Position numbers and translations under genes: made by a program. From M3007 sp044230315 (GTDB lineage Bacteria; Bacteroidota; Bacteroidia; Chitinophagales; Saprospiraceae): a stretch of 64,000 bases of DNA. A model generated the notes under the pieces. The model was not told the DNA's origin and did no database searches. It saw nothing but the letters and a program-made list of their open reading frames with translations. Of this stretch, positions 8,063 through 16,732 are shown one piece after another. Position 1 is the stretch's first letter. The number at the start of each line of letters is the position of its first letter. The stretch lies in NCBI GenBank assembly GCA_044230315.1, contig JBGARJ010000005.1, positions 1 through 64,000 on the forward strand, given 5' to 3'.

Positions 8063-8121
8063 AATTGTCTTACTGCGGCCTGTGGCCATTCTTCGCCGCT
8101 CCAGGCCGCGCGGCCAGTGTT

Positions 8122-8331
8122 TCAACGAATGGTAATGGTTTTTCCCAAAAAGACGATTACATCTCCGGTCCGCAATTTTTTGCGCTTTTGAGTCTCCAGC
8201 ACGCCGTTCACCTGCGCTTCGCCGGCGCTGATCCGTTGATTGGCTTCACCTCCTGTGCCCACCAGGTGCAGGCGTTTCAGCAAATCGTTGAGCGGGATGA
8301 ATTCGTGTCCGTTCAGTTCAAATTCGAGCAT
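8122..8331 (-). CDS. Small S4-domain RNA-binding protein
   Basis: A 69-residue free-standing S4 domain. The pattern FIPLNDLLKRLHLVGTGGEANQRISAGEAQVNG is the YaaA/YbcJ-type S4 signature (helix, GGEA turn, then VNG). It ends with strand-rich KLRTGDVIVFLGKTITI. Such proteins bind structured RNA, often rRNA; the exact target is unknown. ATG at 8331. A variant -7 element (minus strand TACCTTCG) lies at 8352-8359. Confidence 0.8.
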   Translation of the reverse strand: MLEFELNGHEFIPLNDLLKRLHLVGTGGEANQRISAGEAQVNGVLETQKRKKLRTGDVIVFLGKTITIR

Positions 8332-8351
8332 TTATGATGGTTTGTGACCAG

Positions 8352-8359
8352 CGAAGGTA
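8352..8359 (-). promoter_or_regulatory. Variant -7 element (TACCTTCG) before the S4 gene
   Basis: Plus strand CGAAGGTA, minus strand TACCTTCG, one base from TAnnTTTG. About 20 nt before the ATG. The same TTCG variant precedes three other genes in the window. Confidence 0.35.
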
Positions 8360-8547
8360 TTCGATTTGGCGAATCCGTGCCGAACAATCAGAGTCCGGAT
8401 TGATGGGTGTCATTTCAATTGATATCAAAAATATGCAGTATTGGGGCACATAATAGCGGGTTTCTGCCCAGTCATCGCAACTTGATTACTCACCAGGCTG
8501 GGCACGCTTATTTGGATAAAATACGCCCGGCATTAAAACTGAAAACC

Positions 8548-9792
8548 ATGAAGCAACTCCTATTATTGCTCGCTTTTCTGCCTTTCTCCTTCCCCTTTTT
8601 CGCCGGAATGAACCATTGCAGCGCCCAAAGCGGTAAATGGGATGCCACGAATCCGATGCCAACCGCCAGCGCCTATCTCACCGCAACGGTTTACAAGGAT
8701 AAAATTTATGTTTTCGGTGGCCTGAGCAGTCCCTCTACGACGCTCAACACGTATTATTCATTCGACCTGGTCACGGAGACCTGGGCATTTGAAGGGTATC
8801 TGCCCAAATACATTATGGGTGCTGGCGCCGAAACCATCGGCGACACGATTTATCTGATTGGCGGCGGCCAATCCAACTTTGTCAATTATTACAATTCAGT
8901 CTATGCCTTTAACCCGGTCAATAAAACCTGGGCGGAACGCAAAAACATGCCAACGGCCCGAAATGCTTTAACCACCAGTGTGCTGAATGGAAAGATCCAT
9001 GTTATTTGCGGGATCGACTTAACCGGTGTGCATGAAATGTTCGACCCTGCAACCAACAATTGGTTCACCCTGGCTCCGTATCCGAAAGGGCTCGGCTCCC
9101 CGGCCTCCTGTGTGTTGGACGGGAAGATATATGTTATCGGCGGCACGGCAGGCGACCCCTGGATGGGAGAAGATTATGTTTCATTTTACGATACCCTGAA
9201 GAACAGCTGGAAGCCGGCTACTCATATGGATAAGCCGCGGTGGGGTCTTGTGGCGGAAACGCTAAACGGGAAAATTTACGCGATCGGAGGCGTGTCCGCT
9301 CCGGATCTGTCGTATTCCGATGTGGAGGTGTTTGACCCGGGTACGGGCTTATGGACGACCGGCACACCCATGCAGACCGACCGGCGCGCATTTGCGAGTG
9401 TCGTTTACAACGGCCGTATTTACGTCTTAGGCGGTATCAGTCAATCGACCGTACAAATGTCTGTTGAGAAATACACGCCCGCTCCTTATGTCCCGGTACA
9501 GGAACCAGGCCTGGGTGGACAGCCGATGCCGCTCCTTCATCAGAACGTTCCCAACCCCTTCACACAACAGACCACCATCTGCTATGAAGTAGCTGATGCC
9601 GGGATAGTGGATGTTTCCATTTACAACCTGCGCGGCCAGTTGCAAAAAACGCTCGTGCACGGACGCCATGCGCCGGGCGCCTACACGGTCGATGCGAATT
9701 CCGCCGGCCTCGAGGCAGGTGTGTATCAATATGTGATCCGGACCGAAACCGGCCAACCGGTGTCGAAAAAGATGGTGATCCTGAACCGTTGA
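8548..9792 (+). CDS. Secreted Kelch-repeat protein with T9SS sorting domain
   Basis: About 414 residues from the ATG at 8548; the frame is open from a GTG at 8407, but MKQLLLLLAFLPFSFPFF is a clear signal peptide. Six Kelch blades follow, each with a GG turn and a closing aromatic, for example KIYVFGGLSSP...ETW, TIYLIGGGQSN...KTW, KIYVIGGTAGD...NSW, KIYAIGGVSAP...GLW and RIYVLGGISQS. The final 85 residues are a type A T9SS sorting domain (QNVPNPFTQQTTICYEV ... VYQYVIRTE ... KKMVILNR). A secreted or surface-anchored beta-propeller, ligand unknown. The gene converges with the leftward BNR gene across a structured repeat. Confidence 0.88.
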   Translation: MKQLLLLLAFLPFSFPFFAGMNHCSAQSGKWDATNPMPTASAYLTATVYKDKIYVFGGLSSPSTTLNTYYSFDLVTETWAFEGYLPKYIMGAGAETIGDTIYLIGGGQSNFVNYYNSVYAFNPVNKTWAERKNMPTARNALTTSVLNGKIHVICGIDLTGVHEMFDPATNNWFTLAPYPKGLGSPASCVLDGKIYVIGGTAGDPWMGEDYVSFYDTLKNSWKPATHMDKPRWGLVAETLNGKIYAIGGVSAPDLSYSDVEVFDPGTGLWTTGTPMQTDRRAFASVVYNGRIYVLGGISQSTVQMSVEKYTPAPYVPVQEPGLGGQPMPLLHQNVPNPFTQQTTICYEVADAGIVDVSIYNLRGQLQKTLVHGRHAPGAYTVDANSAGLEAGVYQYVIRTETGQPVSKKMVILNR

Positions 9793-10167
9793 ACCCGACA
9801 AAGGGAACATTAGTCAAAGACCGATTTATTATTTGAAACGAGCTCTTGGTCCGTTGTTTGGCTTTTGGTTAAAGTGGAGCATCCCGTCCCTTGTCCGGCA
9901 TTGTTACTTTTCTTTTGCTCGCCCAAAAGAAAAGTAACCAAAAGAAAAAGGCTGTCCTTCCGGCAGTGCCAACGACCTGCGGGGATTGCGCTGTTTTTGA
10001 CAGGGCATGGTGGCCTTTTATGGGACATTGCGTTTCAAATTCCCTGTCAAAAAAGGCGCTCCGCCTGACGGCGGACCATCCCCTTCGGTCGGGCATGCCT
10101 CGCGGACGGCAGAAGGCGTTCTGGTTCGGGAAGGTTCCGTAGTCGCAAATACTAAATTGGTTAACCA
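9793..10167. repeat. Structured intergenic repeat between convergent genes
   Basis: A 375-bp stretch without a believable gene. It contains a perfect 15-bp inverted repeat, arms 9903-9917 (GTTACTTTTCTTTTG) and 9924-9938, with a 6-nt loop. Next comes a perfect 12-bp inverted repeat, arms 9994-10005 (TTTTTGACAGGG) and 10042-10053, 36 nt apart, and then a small GC hairpin at 10061-10074 (CCGCC-TGAC-GGCGG). I recall this A/G-rich AAAAGAAAAGTAAC text as a recurrent intergenic element in Bacteroidota, often mis-annotated as small basic proteins. Here it probably also separates the two converging transcripts. Confidence 0.65.
9903..9938. terminator. 15-bp perfect hairpin, candidate bidirectional terminator
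   Basis: Stem of 15 bp, 6-nt loop CTCGCC. It is A/T-rich on both flanks and lies 110 bp after the Kelch gene stop, facing the stop of the BNR gene. The repeated nature of the element makes a pure terminator role uncertain. Confidence 0.45.
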
Positions 10168-12990
10168 CTAGCGCCGGACAACCAGTTTGCCGCTCACATA
10201 TCGGGGGCTGTATTGGTCTTTTATCGTGAACACATAGAGGCCAGTCTGCAAGCGGGGCATTGCTATGGTTGGGGCGCCGGAACAGGCGGCTTGAACGACC
10301 GGTTTGCCGCTGGCGTCGTATAAAACAAAGTCGGCAGATTCGAACGGATGTGCTACCTCGATTGAACTCCCCTGCGCCACAGGATTGGGGTACACCGCAA
10401 CCGCCGGGGTCGCATCCAGGTTGACCGCCCGGATAGCGGAATAACTGTATCCAACCCCGCCGGCGTCCGTTTGTTTGAGCCGGTAATAATTGGCGCCCGG
10501 TTGCGGGCCGTTGTGCCGGAACGTGTACTCGCTGTCGTTGCCAAGGCCGTCTACTTTGCCGATGGAACTAAAGTGGACGCCGTCGGGGCTGTACTCCACA
10601 TCAAAGTAAGCATTGCCGGCCTCCGAACCGGTCGCCCAATCCAGCCGTACCTGGTTTCGGGGCAAAACCCGGGCGTCGAAACGGACCCATTCCACGGGTA
10701 GCGGGATGGCGGATAGCACGAGGTCCCACACGCCGCGCCCGTACGACGTAAAGCGGACGGTGGTCGTTGACGACAGGTATTCGACACTCTTGTACGTTTG
10801 CAACGGAGTAGCGGCTCCGGTCAGGGGATACCATTGGCCCGTGGCAAAAATATACACATAGGGCCCGGCGTCGGTAGCGGCAAACAGGAGCGACTCGGTA
10901 TCATTCAGTTCCAATTCCGTGACAAAAGTAGCGGGCAAACCGGTGTTCAGTGCCGTGAATGAGACGCCGCCGTTGTTGGAAATATACACCCCGGGATTGC
11001 TGTAACCACTGCCGCTGATAAACAAACGGTTGTTGTGTAACCGCGAGGGCAGGATGCAGGTGCCGTACAGAAAAGAATTCCCGGGTCCGGTGAACGACGC
11101 GGCTTTCTGCCAGCTGCTTCCGCTGTTGTGCGAATAGAAAAAGGTACCGTCGGCCGTGCTCACATACAGGTGCTGGAGGTTCAGCGGCGACTGGGCGACG
11201 GCGGTGATGTAACTGTTGCCGTTGTTGGCGTTTGGCCGGAAGTTATACCCATATTGAAAAACGCTGATGGTGTAAGGGCTGCTGGCGCCGGCGGTCAGTT
11301 TGATCAGATACGAGCCGCTGTCGCCCGTAGTCGAACCGCCCCCGACCAGGATGGCATCCACCGCCGGATCGCCCACCGGGTTGCTGGGCACGATCCAGAG
11401 CTGGCGGTTGAGGCCGTCTACGCCATCGACGTGATACGATGAATTATACCCGCTTGTATAAGGGTTGTGGTAGTAATGGTACGTGCCGTAGGGATACTCT
11501 TCCCACAGGCTTTGGTTGTTGCGCGACAGGTGCATCTTCACATAATCGCCCGAGATAACCTGGCTGGCAGAAATGGCGCCAGTGCCTGTTGAATTGGCAA
11601 AGCGCTGCATACCCTGGTCCTGGGTGCCGACAAACAGGTATTGCTGGCTGTTGAACATGCCCGTAACGTGGTCGTAATACTGCCCGACATTGAGACCGTT
11701 GGCTCCGATGTTGCTCGTGTTGCTCATATTATCGTAGGAGATATGCAAGCCGCCGTGGTTAGCGATCAACAAGAAAGCGGTTCCCCCGCTGGTGCGCGCA
11801 GGCATGAAATTCATGATGTCGGCGTGCAATTTGTTTGTGTTGCTGTAATAGGAGCCCCAGGTATTTTGCCGGGTCCAGGAGCCGCTGCCGTCGGCGCTGT
11901 TTTTCCAGAATTCCACTTCGCCGAAATACAGGGTCTGGATGACGAAAGGATTGGCCATGAAGCCTACGTCCCAGGGGTTGTTGGCCAGGGTGCTGATAAG
12001 CGACCAGCTGGCGCCGTTGTCCAGGCTGCGGTAGATCTTGTTCGTATCCGTGAGGATGTAAAAGCGGTAAGTGCTGCCGCTTTTATACCCGCTGACCCAC
12101 AGTTTTTGGCCGGTTGGCACGCCGGATATATTGTTGACGAGGGTCACTGAACTGCCACTCACGGAATAGAGGGCCTGGTTGTTGTCGACCAGGTAGAGCT
12201 CGCTCGTTTCAAAAGGTTGCCAGAGGCCCAGCTGCCGGGTACTCTTCAACGGGTAAGCCTGCACCAGCGACCAGGAGGCGCCGCGGTTGGTGGAGCGGTA
12301 CAAATGGAATCCGCTGCCCCACGGGCTGCTGATCCAGGTGTACACCAGGTAATACAGATCATTGTTGGCGAGCTCGACCAATTGCAGCGGATTGCCCCAG
12401 GTATCGTAAAATGAAAACCCGGTCGATTGGGTCCAGGTGGCGCCTTCATTGTCGGAATAGTACAGGATCTTGCCTTGCGCCGCAAGGATGCGCTTTCCGC
12501 CCGAGAGGTTGGGCAGCACCTGCAACACTTTGTTGCTGAACTGAATGTCGTCGTTCAGCGGCGTCCAGCCGCTGCCGTCGCGATTTCCACGAAACAGCGT
12601 TCCGGAAGACCCGATCGTGTAGATCTGGTCGGAGGCCGGGTAATAGTCGAGCGCAATCACGCTTCCCGCCTGGTTCGTGCTGCCGCGTTCGTGCCAGTCG
12701 CCCTGGATCAGCCCGCCGGCAAAGGACTCGGTTTCGGCGCCCGATTTGTGCCATTTTTGCTTGTACGCCAGCGTATTTTGCCTGTTCTGGGCCTCTATGG
12801 CGCGCCAGTCCACGCCCGGCGCCGCACGGTGGCTGGCATCCATAAAGCGTTCATAACCATTCTCTTGCTCCTCTTCCTGTCCCACATACACATCCGTAGG
12901 CTGCGGAAAGGGTGGAGTAGGGGCTGGGGAGGTGCAAAAACCGAGCACCAGTGTTAAACCGATCAAGCAATGCTGGAACAATAATCTCAT
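10168..12990 (-). CDS. Large secreted BNR/VPS10-like beta-propeller protein with T9SS sorting domain
   Basis: A 940-residue protein. The N terminus is hydrophobic (FQHCLIGLTLVLGFC) and exported, although the residues before the Cys do not form a good lipobox. From about residue 95 to 760 there are repeated BNR/Asp-box-like motifs: SDNEGATW, STNRGASW, SLDNGASW, SHNSGSSW, SNNGGVSF. This is the pattern of sortilin/sialidase-like beta-propellers. A region of about 110 residues then resembles a linker/Ig module (PLPVEWVRFDARV ... LDWATGSEAGNAYFDVEYS). The last 75 residues are a type A T9SS sorting domain (VYPNPVAQGSSIEV ... GLYVFTIKDQ ... GKLVVRR). Likely cell-surface or secreted; no catalytic residues for a sialidase can be named. 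Confidence 0.85.
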   Translation of the reverse strand: MRLLFQHCLIGLTLVLGFCTSPAPTPPFPQPTDVYVGQEEEQENGYERFMDASHRAAPGVDWRAIEAQNRQNTLAYKQKWHKSGAETESFAGGLIQGDWHERGSTNQAGSVIALDYYPASDQIYTIGSSGTLFRGNRDGSGWTPLNDDIQFSNKVLQVLPNLSGGKRILAAQGKILYYSDNEGATWTQSTGFSFYDTWGNPLQLVELANNDLYYLVYTWISSPWGSGFHLYRSTNRGASWSLVQAYPLKSTRQLGLWQPFETSELYLVDNNQALYSVSGSSVTLVNNISGVPTGQKLWVSGYKSGSTYRFYILTDTNKIYRSLDNGASWSLISTLANNPWDVGFMANPFVIQTLYFGEVEFWKNSADGSGSWTRQNTWGSYYSNTNKLHADIMNFMPARTSGGTAFLLIANHGGLHISYDNMSNTSNIGANGLNVGQYYDHVTGMFNSQQYLFVGTQDQGMQRFANSTGTGAISASQVISGDYVKMHLSRNNQSLWEEYPYGTYHYYHNPYTSGYNSSYHVDGVDGLNRQLWIVPSNPVGDPAVDAILVGGGSTTGDSGSYLIKLTAGASSPYTISVFQYGYNFRPNANNGNSYITAVAQSPLNLQHLYVSTADGTFFYSHNSGSSWQKAASFTGPGNSFLYGTCILPSRLHNNRLFISGSGYSNPGVYISNNGGVSFTALNTGLPATFVTELELNDTESLLFAATDAGPYVYIFATGQWYPLTGAATPLQTYKSVEYLSSTTTVRFTSYGRGVWDLVLSAIPLPVEWVRFDARVLPRNQVRLDWATGSEAGNAYFDVEYSPDGVHFSSIGKVDGLGNDSEYTFRHNGPQPGANYYRLKQTDAGGVGYSYSAIRAVNLDATPAVAVYPNPVAQGSSIEVAHPFESADFVLYDASGKPVVQAACSGAPTIAMPRLQTGLYVFTIKDQYSPRYVSGKLVVRR

Positions 12991-13022
12991 GCGTAGAATT
13001 TATTAAAACCGAGGTCAGAATA

Positions 13023-13076
13023 GGAACAGGTTTTGAAGTTCATCACCGGGCGGCAATGAACTTCAAAACCTGTTCC
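13023..13076. terminator. 21-bp perfect hairpin just after the DUF2207 gene
   Basis: Arms 13023-13043 and 13056-13076 are perfectly complementary over 21 bp, with a 12-nt GC-rich loop. It begins 4 nt after the DUF2207 stop codon in the transcribed direction and 32 bp before the BNR gene. There is no strong U-tract on the leftward transcript (TATTCT follows). It may be a terminator, an RNA-end protector, or a REP-like element. Confidence 0.6.
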
Positions 13077-13080
13077 AGGG

Positions 13081-14781
13081 CTACCAACTTCCGCCACCGC
13101 CGCCTCCACTCCCGCCGCCACTGCTCCCGCCGCCACCGCTACTGGAACTGGGCGAGCTGCCAAAAACGGAATTGATGGTATTGATCTCCGTTGAAAAATT
13201 GGAGCTGAATGTATCCCAGGAGAACTGCTGCGGGCCGAGCGATTGATTCCGGCTGTAATACCATGCGGGCGGCTGGGTCAGCAAGCCTTCAAATTGCTTC
13301 GTCCAGTTTTGCACTTCTCCAAATGCCACCGCATATGGCAGCGTCTTGTCAAAATACTGTGGGTCTTCTTTTAACAGTCGTTCCAGTACGGGCCGGTCAA
13401 CCTTCACCATAAAACGGCGAAACCCTTCCAGTTTGGTGTAAATCTGGTTGCCGGCCGGATTGCGCTGGTGAAAGAATCTGGACAGCACAAAGATGAGTAC
13501 GGCTGTACCCAGGAGCCACAAACCGTCGGTATTTTCATTTTTCAGGACCCACAGGCCTGCAGCACCGCACACCAACGCCAGCACCACGGCAATGATCCGG
13601 TATTTGCGCTGTTCCGGCGTGTACCATTCCTGTCGGTCGATCCACGATTTGACCGAGCTCCGGATACTGATCATGTGTGTGTAAAATTTATCTTTCAGGT
13701 CGTCCAGGTCAACGTCATTGCCGTTCTCAAATAACGCCACCAGAAACTGCCGTTCAAACGGTTGCAATTGTTCATCCGCCGGTTTTAACTGGATAAAATG
13801 GATTTCGCGGTGCGAAAACACCCAGAGTTTGACCTCGTCCGAAACTTCCATGCGCAGGTATCCTTTCTCGGCCAACAGCGGGACGAGCGACAGTATGTCG
13901 TTGTTGTCCACTGAGTTATCAATAAACCCGCCAGCCACGGCCGGCGAAATATCGAGCGGCGGCTGCAATTCCACCATGATGGCCTGCCGCCGGTTGCGGG
14001 AGCGGAAGAGCAGGGTGATGGCCGAGCCCAGGAGCGCCACGGGTAACAACAGGATACCATGCAAACGAAACCAGGTAATCCAGGGATCGGGTTGCGGAAA
14101 CGCCTCTTTTGGCAAGCGAACGGCCACTGTAACGGCCTCGCCCGGCATAAACACCCTGTTGGTTTGGCCCATCAGGTGGGGCACTTGCTGTTGGTGCAGC
14201 AACTGAAACTCCACATCGCCGGTCGTAGTACTGCCCGGCGGGCCGCTGTACACCCGGATGTCGTCGTAACTCAGCGGAATGGATGTCGGGAACTCCAGGT
14301 CGAAAGCAAAATGATCCACCGTCACCTCCCAGCCGATGCCCAGCAGGTCCCAGTATAACTCGGCGTGGTCCTTAAAAAAATTAAGGCCATTGGGCACCTG
14401 GTAGCGGATCACATAAGTTTGCCGGCCGCCGACCAGCCGATTCGGGTCGCCGATCTTGAGTATCAGGTTGCTGTTTTCCCGGCCTTCACTGAAACGCCAG
14501 CCGTCGACGTGTATGTCTTCCAGCAGAAGCTCTTTTGTTTTGCCTTCAATGCGGTTGACCAGCGGTATAGCCCGGAAAATGCCGTGTCGCTCGCTCAGGA
14601 ATTCGACCTCGATGGTTTCTGTAAAATGCAACACGCCGGCCTGGTCTACCTGTACCCGGACGTCGTAATTCCGGATCACGAAGTATTCCGCAAACCCCGG
14701 AATCGTTGCAGCGATGAACAGGCCAAGGGTGAGCCACCACCGCCAGGCGTTAGAAGCGAACTTCGACGTTTTGTGTTTCAT
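13081..14781 (-). CDS. DUF2207-domain membrane protein
   Basis: About 566 residues from the ATG at 14781 (an alternative is at 14793). A signal-anchor (WWLTLGLFIAATIPGFA) is followed by the DUF2207 extracytoplasmic domain (residues about 35-240: FVIRNYDVRVQVDQAGVLHF, TIEVEF, HGIFRAIP). One TM segment follows (GILLLPVALLGSAITLLF), then a cytoplasmic winged-helix-like part (LSLVPLLAEKGYLRMEV), two more TM segments (IIAVVLALVCGAAGLWVL and GLWLLGTAVLIFVLS), and a Gly/Ser-rich tail of about 25 residues (SSSSGGGG...GGSW). The start overlaps the 3' end of lemA by about 30 bp, so the two are translationally coupled. LemA-DUF2207 pairs are common; the role in the envelope is unknown. Confidence 0.85.
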   Translation of the reverse strand: MKHKTSKFASNAWRWWLTLGLFIAATIPGFAEYFVIRNYDVRVQVDQAGVLHFTETIEVEFLSERHGIFRAIPLVNRIEGKTKELLLEDIHVDGWRFSEGRENSNLILKIGDPNRLVGGRQTYVIRYQVPNGLNFFKDHAELYWDLLGIGWEVTVDHFAFDLEFPTSIPLSYDDIRVYSGPPGSTTTGDVEFQLLHQQQVPHLMGQTNRVFMPGEAVTVAVRLPKEAFPQPDPWITWFRLHGILLLPVALLGSAITLLFRSRNRRQAIMVELQPPLDISPAVAGGFIDNSVDNNDILSLVPLLAEKGYLRMEVSDEVKLWVFSHREIHFIQLKPADEQLQPFERQFLVALFENGNDVDLDDLKDKFYTHMISIRSSVKSWIDRQEWYTPEQRKYRIIAVVLALVCGAAGLWVLKNENTDGLWLLGTAVLIFVLSRFFHQRNPAGNQIYTKLEGFRRFMVKVDRPVLERLLKEDPQYFDKTLPYAVAFGEVQNWTKQFEGLLTQPPAWYYSRNQSLGPQQFSWDTFSSNFSTEINTINSVFGSSPSSSSGGGGSSGGGSGGGGGGSW

Positions 14782-15295
14782 TTTCGGGCACATCGAAATA
14801 CGTCATTTTTTGAAAGCCGAAGGTGGAGGCCAGCAGATTGGTCGGGAAGGACTCGATGGACGTATTCAGGTCGCGCACGGTGGCATTGTAGTATCGCCGG
14901 GCGCGTTGAATGCTTTCCTCCAGGCCGGTCAGTGTTTGTTGCAGTTGCATGAATTCCTGACTGGCTTTCAGGTCGGGATAATTTTCGGCCAGGGCAAACA
15001 CCGATTTGAGCGCGCCGGCCAAGGCGGCTTCGCTGGCCCCTTTTTCGGCCGTTGGCGCCGACATGGCCTGGCTGCGCAGCTGTACGATTTTTTCCAATGT
15101 ACTGCTTTCGTAGGCCGTGTAGCCTTTGATGGTGTTGATCAGGTTGGGGATGAGGTCGTACCGCTGTTTTAGAAAAACGTCGATACTGCTGAACGCCTCC
15201 TGCGCTTCATTGCGCCGGCGAACGAGTTGGTTGTACATGCCGGCCACAAAAAACAAGGTGAGCGCCAGCAAAGCCAATAGGATATATCCGATCAT
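14750..15295 (-). CDS. lemA: LemA-family protein
   Basis: 181 residues: an N-terminal TM anchor (MIGYILLALLALTLFFVAGM) and then the long antiparallel helical LemA domain (YNQLVRRRNEAQEAFSSIDV, QRYDLIPNLINTIKGY, and ENYPDLKASQEFMQLQQ, YNATVRDLNTSIESFPTNL). RYDLIPNL and YN..V.D.N are the family signatures. The reading frame is open much further upstream, to 16132, but that part is the antisense of hemL and is not used; ATG at 15295 precedes the TM. A possible -7 element (minus TACCTTTA at 15318-15325) is one base off consensus. It pairs with the overlapping DUF2207 gene. Confidence 0.92.
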   Translation of the reverse strand: MIGYILLALLALTLFFVAGMYNQLVRRRNEAQEAFSSIDVFLKQRYDLIPNLINTIKGYTAYESSTLEKIVQLRSQAMSAPTAEKGASEAALAGALKSVFALAENYPDLKASQEFMQLQQTLTGLEESIQRARRYYNATVRDLNTSIESFPTNLLASTFGFQKMTYFDVPENETQNVEVRF

Positions 15296-15390
15296 AGTAA
15301 TAAGAAGATTGTTCCGATAAAGGTACGCCTTCCCTTTTTCTGTTTTGTGTAAAATTCGCGCCGTTCGCCATGGCATACTGTGCATTGCGC

Positions 15391-15398
15391 TACTTTTG
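15391..15398 (+). promoter_or_regulatory. -7 element directly before hemL (possible leaderless mRNA)
   Basis: TACTTTTG matches TAnnTTTG perfectly and ends only 5 nt before the hemL ATG (15404). If it is used, transcription starts at or beside the start codon. No TTTG at the usual -33 distance. Confidence 0.4.
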
Positions 15399-15403
15399 CC
15401 GGC

Positions 15404-16732
15404 ATGAACGACTATGTATTTCCCACTCCTTCTACCTTCACCCGCGCTCGCAGCGCTGCTCTGTTTGAGGAAGCAAAACAATACTTTCCTGGCGGCGTGC
15501 ATTCCCCTGTGCGGGCATTTAAAAGCGTGCAAGGACCGCCCATCTTCTTTGAAAAAGGCGAAGGCTGCCACCTGTACGACGTTGACCGCCAAAAGTTTAT
15601 CGATTTTTGCTGTTCCTGGGGACCCTTGATCCTGGGGCACAGCCATCCGGCGGTGTTGCGCCAGGTACAGGAAACGGCCGCCAATGGAATGTCGTTCGGG
15701 GCGCCTACGCCGCACGATAACCGCATTGGCAAACTGGTGCTCGACCACCATCGTTTTATCGAAATGATCCGTTTCGTCAGCAGCGGTACCGAAGCGGTGA
15801 TGAGCGCTATCCGGCTGGCGCGCGGGGTGACGGGCCGGAATAAAGTCATCAAATTCGAAGGTTGCTACCACGGCCACGTGGATGCCTTGCTGGTCAAAGC
15901 CGGTTCGGGCCTCGTCACGTTCGGCATCAGCACCAGCGCGGGCATACCCGCCTCGTTCGCCGCCGAAACCATCGTGGTGCCGCTCGCCGACCCCGAGGCG
16001 TTGGAGGCGGCCCTGAAGCAACATGCGGGCGACACGGCCTGCGTGATCATCGAACCGGTGCCGGCCAACAATGGCCTGCTCCTGCAGGATAAATCCTTTT
16101 TGGCCTTCCTGCGCCAGAGATGCACCGAGCACGGCGTATTACTGATCTTCGACGAAGTCATTTCCGGCTTCCGGGTCGGTTTCGAGGGTGCAGCGGGCTA
16201 TTACGGCATACAACCCGATATCGTGACCTTCGGCAAGATCATCGGCGGCGGGATGCCGGTTGGCGCCTACGCCGCCAGCAAGGCAATCATGCGCAACATT
16301 GCGCCGGAAGGGCCGGTCTACCAGGCCGGTACCCTGAGCGCCAACCCCGTGGCTATGGCGGCGGGCCTCGCTACCCTCACCGAATTGCTGCGGCCTGGTT
16401 TTTACGAGGCACTGGAACAAAAAACGGCGGCGTTCACAGCCCGGTTGCAGACGCACTGCGATGAGCGGGGCTATGAAGTCAGTTTCCCGCATATCGGCTC
16501 GATCTTTTGGCCCGCGTTTACCCGGAACAGGGTCGAACGGGCCGACCAGATCGATCCGGACCGCATGGCTTTTTTCAAGAAAATGCACCTGGAATGCCTG
16601 CAACGCGGGGTGTATTTCGGGCCTTCCGGCTACGAAGTGGGCTTTGTCTCGGCGGCGCACAGCGATACCGATCTGGCCAGGGCGGCCGATGTCATCGCAG
16701 AAAGCCTGGATGTCGTTTTTGCCGGCAATTAA
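15404..16732 (+). CDS. hemL: Glutamate-1-semialdehyde 2,1-aminomutase
   Basis: A 442-residue PLP enzyme that converts glutamate-1-semialdehyde to 5-aminolevulinate in the C5 route to heme. The start ATG at 15404 (MNDYVFPTPSTFTRARSAALF) is chosen over one eight codons upstream. Family signatures: FPGGVHSPVRAF near the N terminus, SSGTEAVMSAIRLARG for PLP phosphate binding, GCYHGHVD, FDEVISGFR with the pyridine-N aspartate, and FGKIIGGGMPVGAYAA, where K278 should form the Schiff base. Length is normal. It stands alone, without other heme genes nearby. Its stop (16730-16732) overlaps the stop of the converging BNR lipoprotein gene. Confidence 0.95.
   Translation: MNDYVFPTPSTFTRARSAALFEEAKQYFPGGVHSPVRAFKSVQGPPIFFEKGEGCHLYDVDRQKFIDFCCSWGPLILGHSHPAVLRQVQETAANGMSFGAPTPHDNRIGKLVLDHHRFIEMIRFVSSGTEAVMSAIRLARGVTGRNKVIKFEGCYHGHVDALLVKAGSGLVTFGISTSAGIPASFAAETIVVPLADPEALEAALKQHAGDTACVIIEPVPANNGLLLQDKSFLAFLRQRCTEHGVLLIFDEVISGFRVGFEGAAGYYGIQPDIVTFGKIIGGGMPVGAYAASKAIMRNIAPEGPVYQAGTLSANPVAMAAGLATLTELLRPGFYEALEQKTAAFTARLQTHCDERGYEVSFPHIGSIFWPAFTRNRVERADQIDPDRMAFFKKMHLECLQRGVYFGPSGYEVGFVSAAHSDTDLARAADVIAESLDVVFAGN

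Noticed and set aside
9865..10168. Several small basic frames in the intergenic repeat (rich in KRKVTKRK-like text)
   Set aside because: The text is a translation of the inverted repeat itself. Such ORFs are commonly mis-annotated and have no start context.
15296..16132. Upstream extension of the LemA frame (460 residues in total)
   Set aside because: The upstream part is the antisense of hemL. The LemA domain with its TM anchor starts at 15295.
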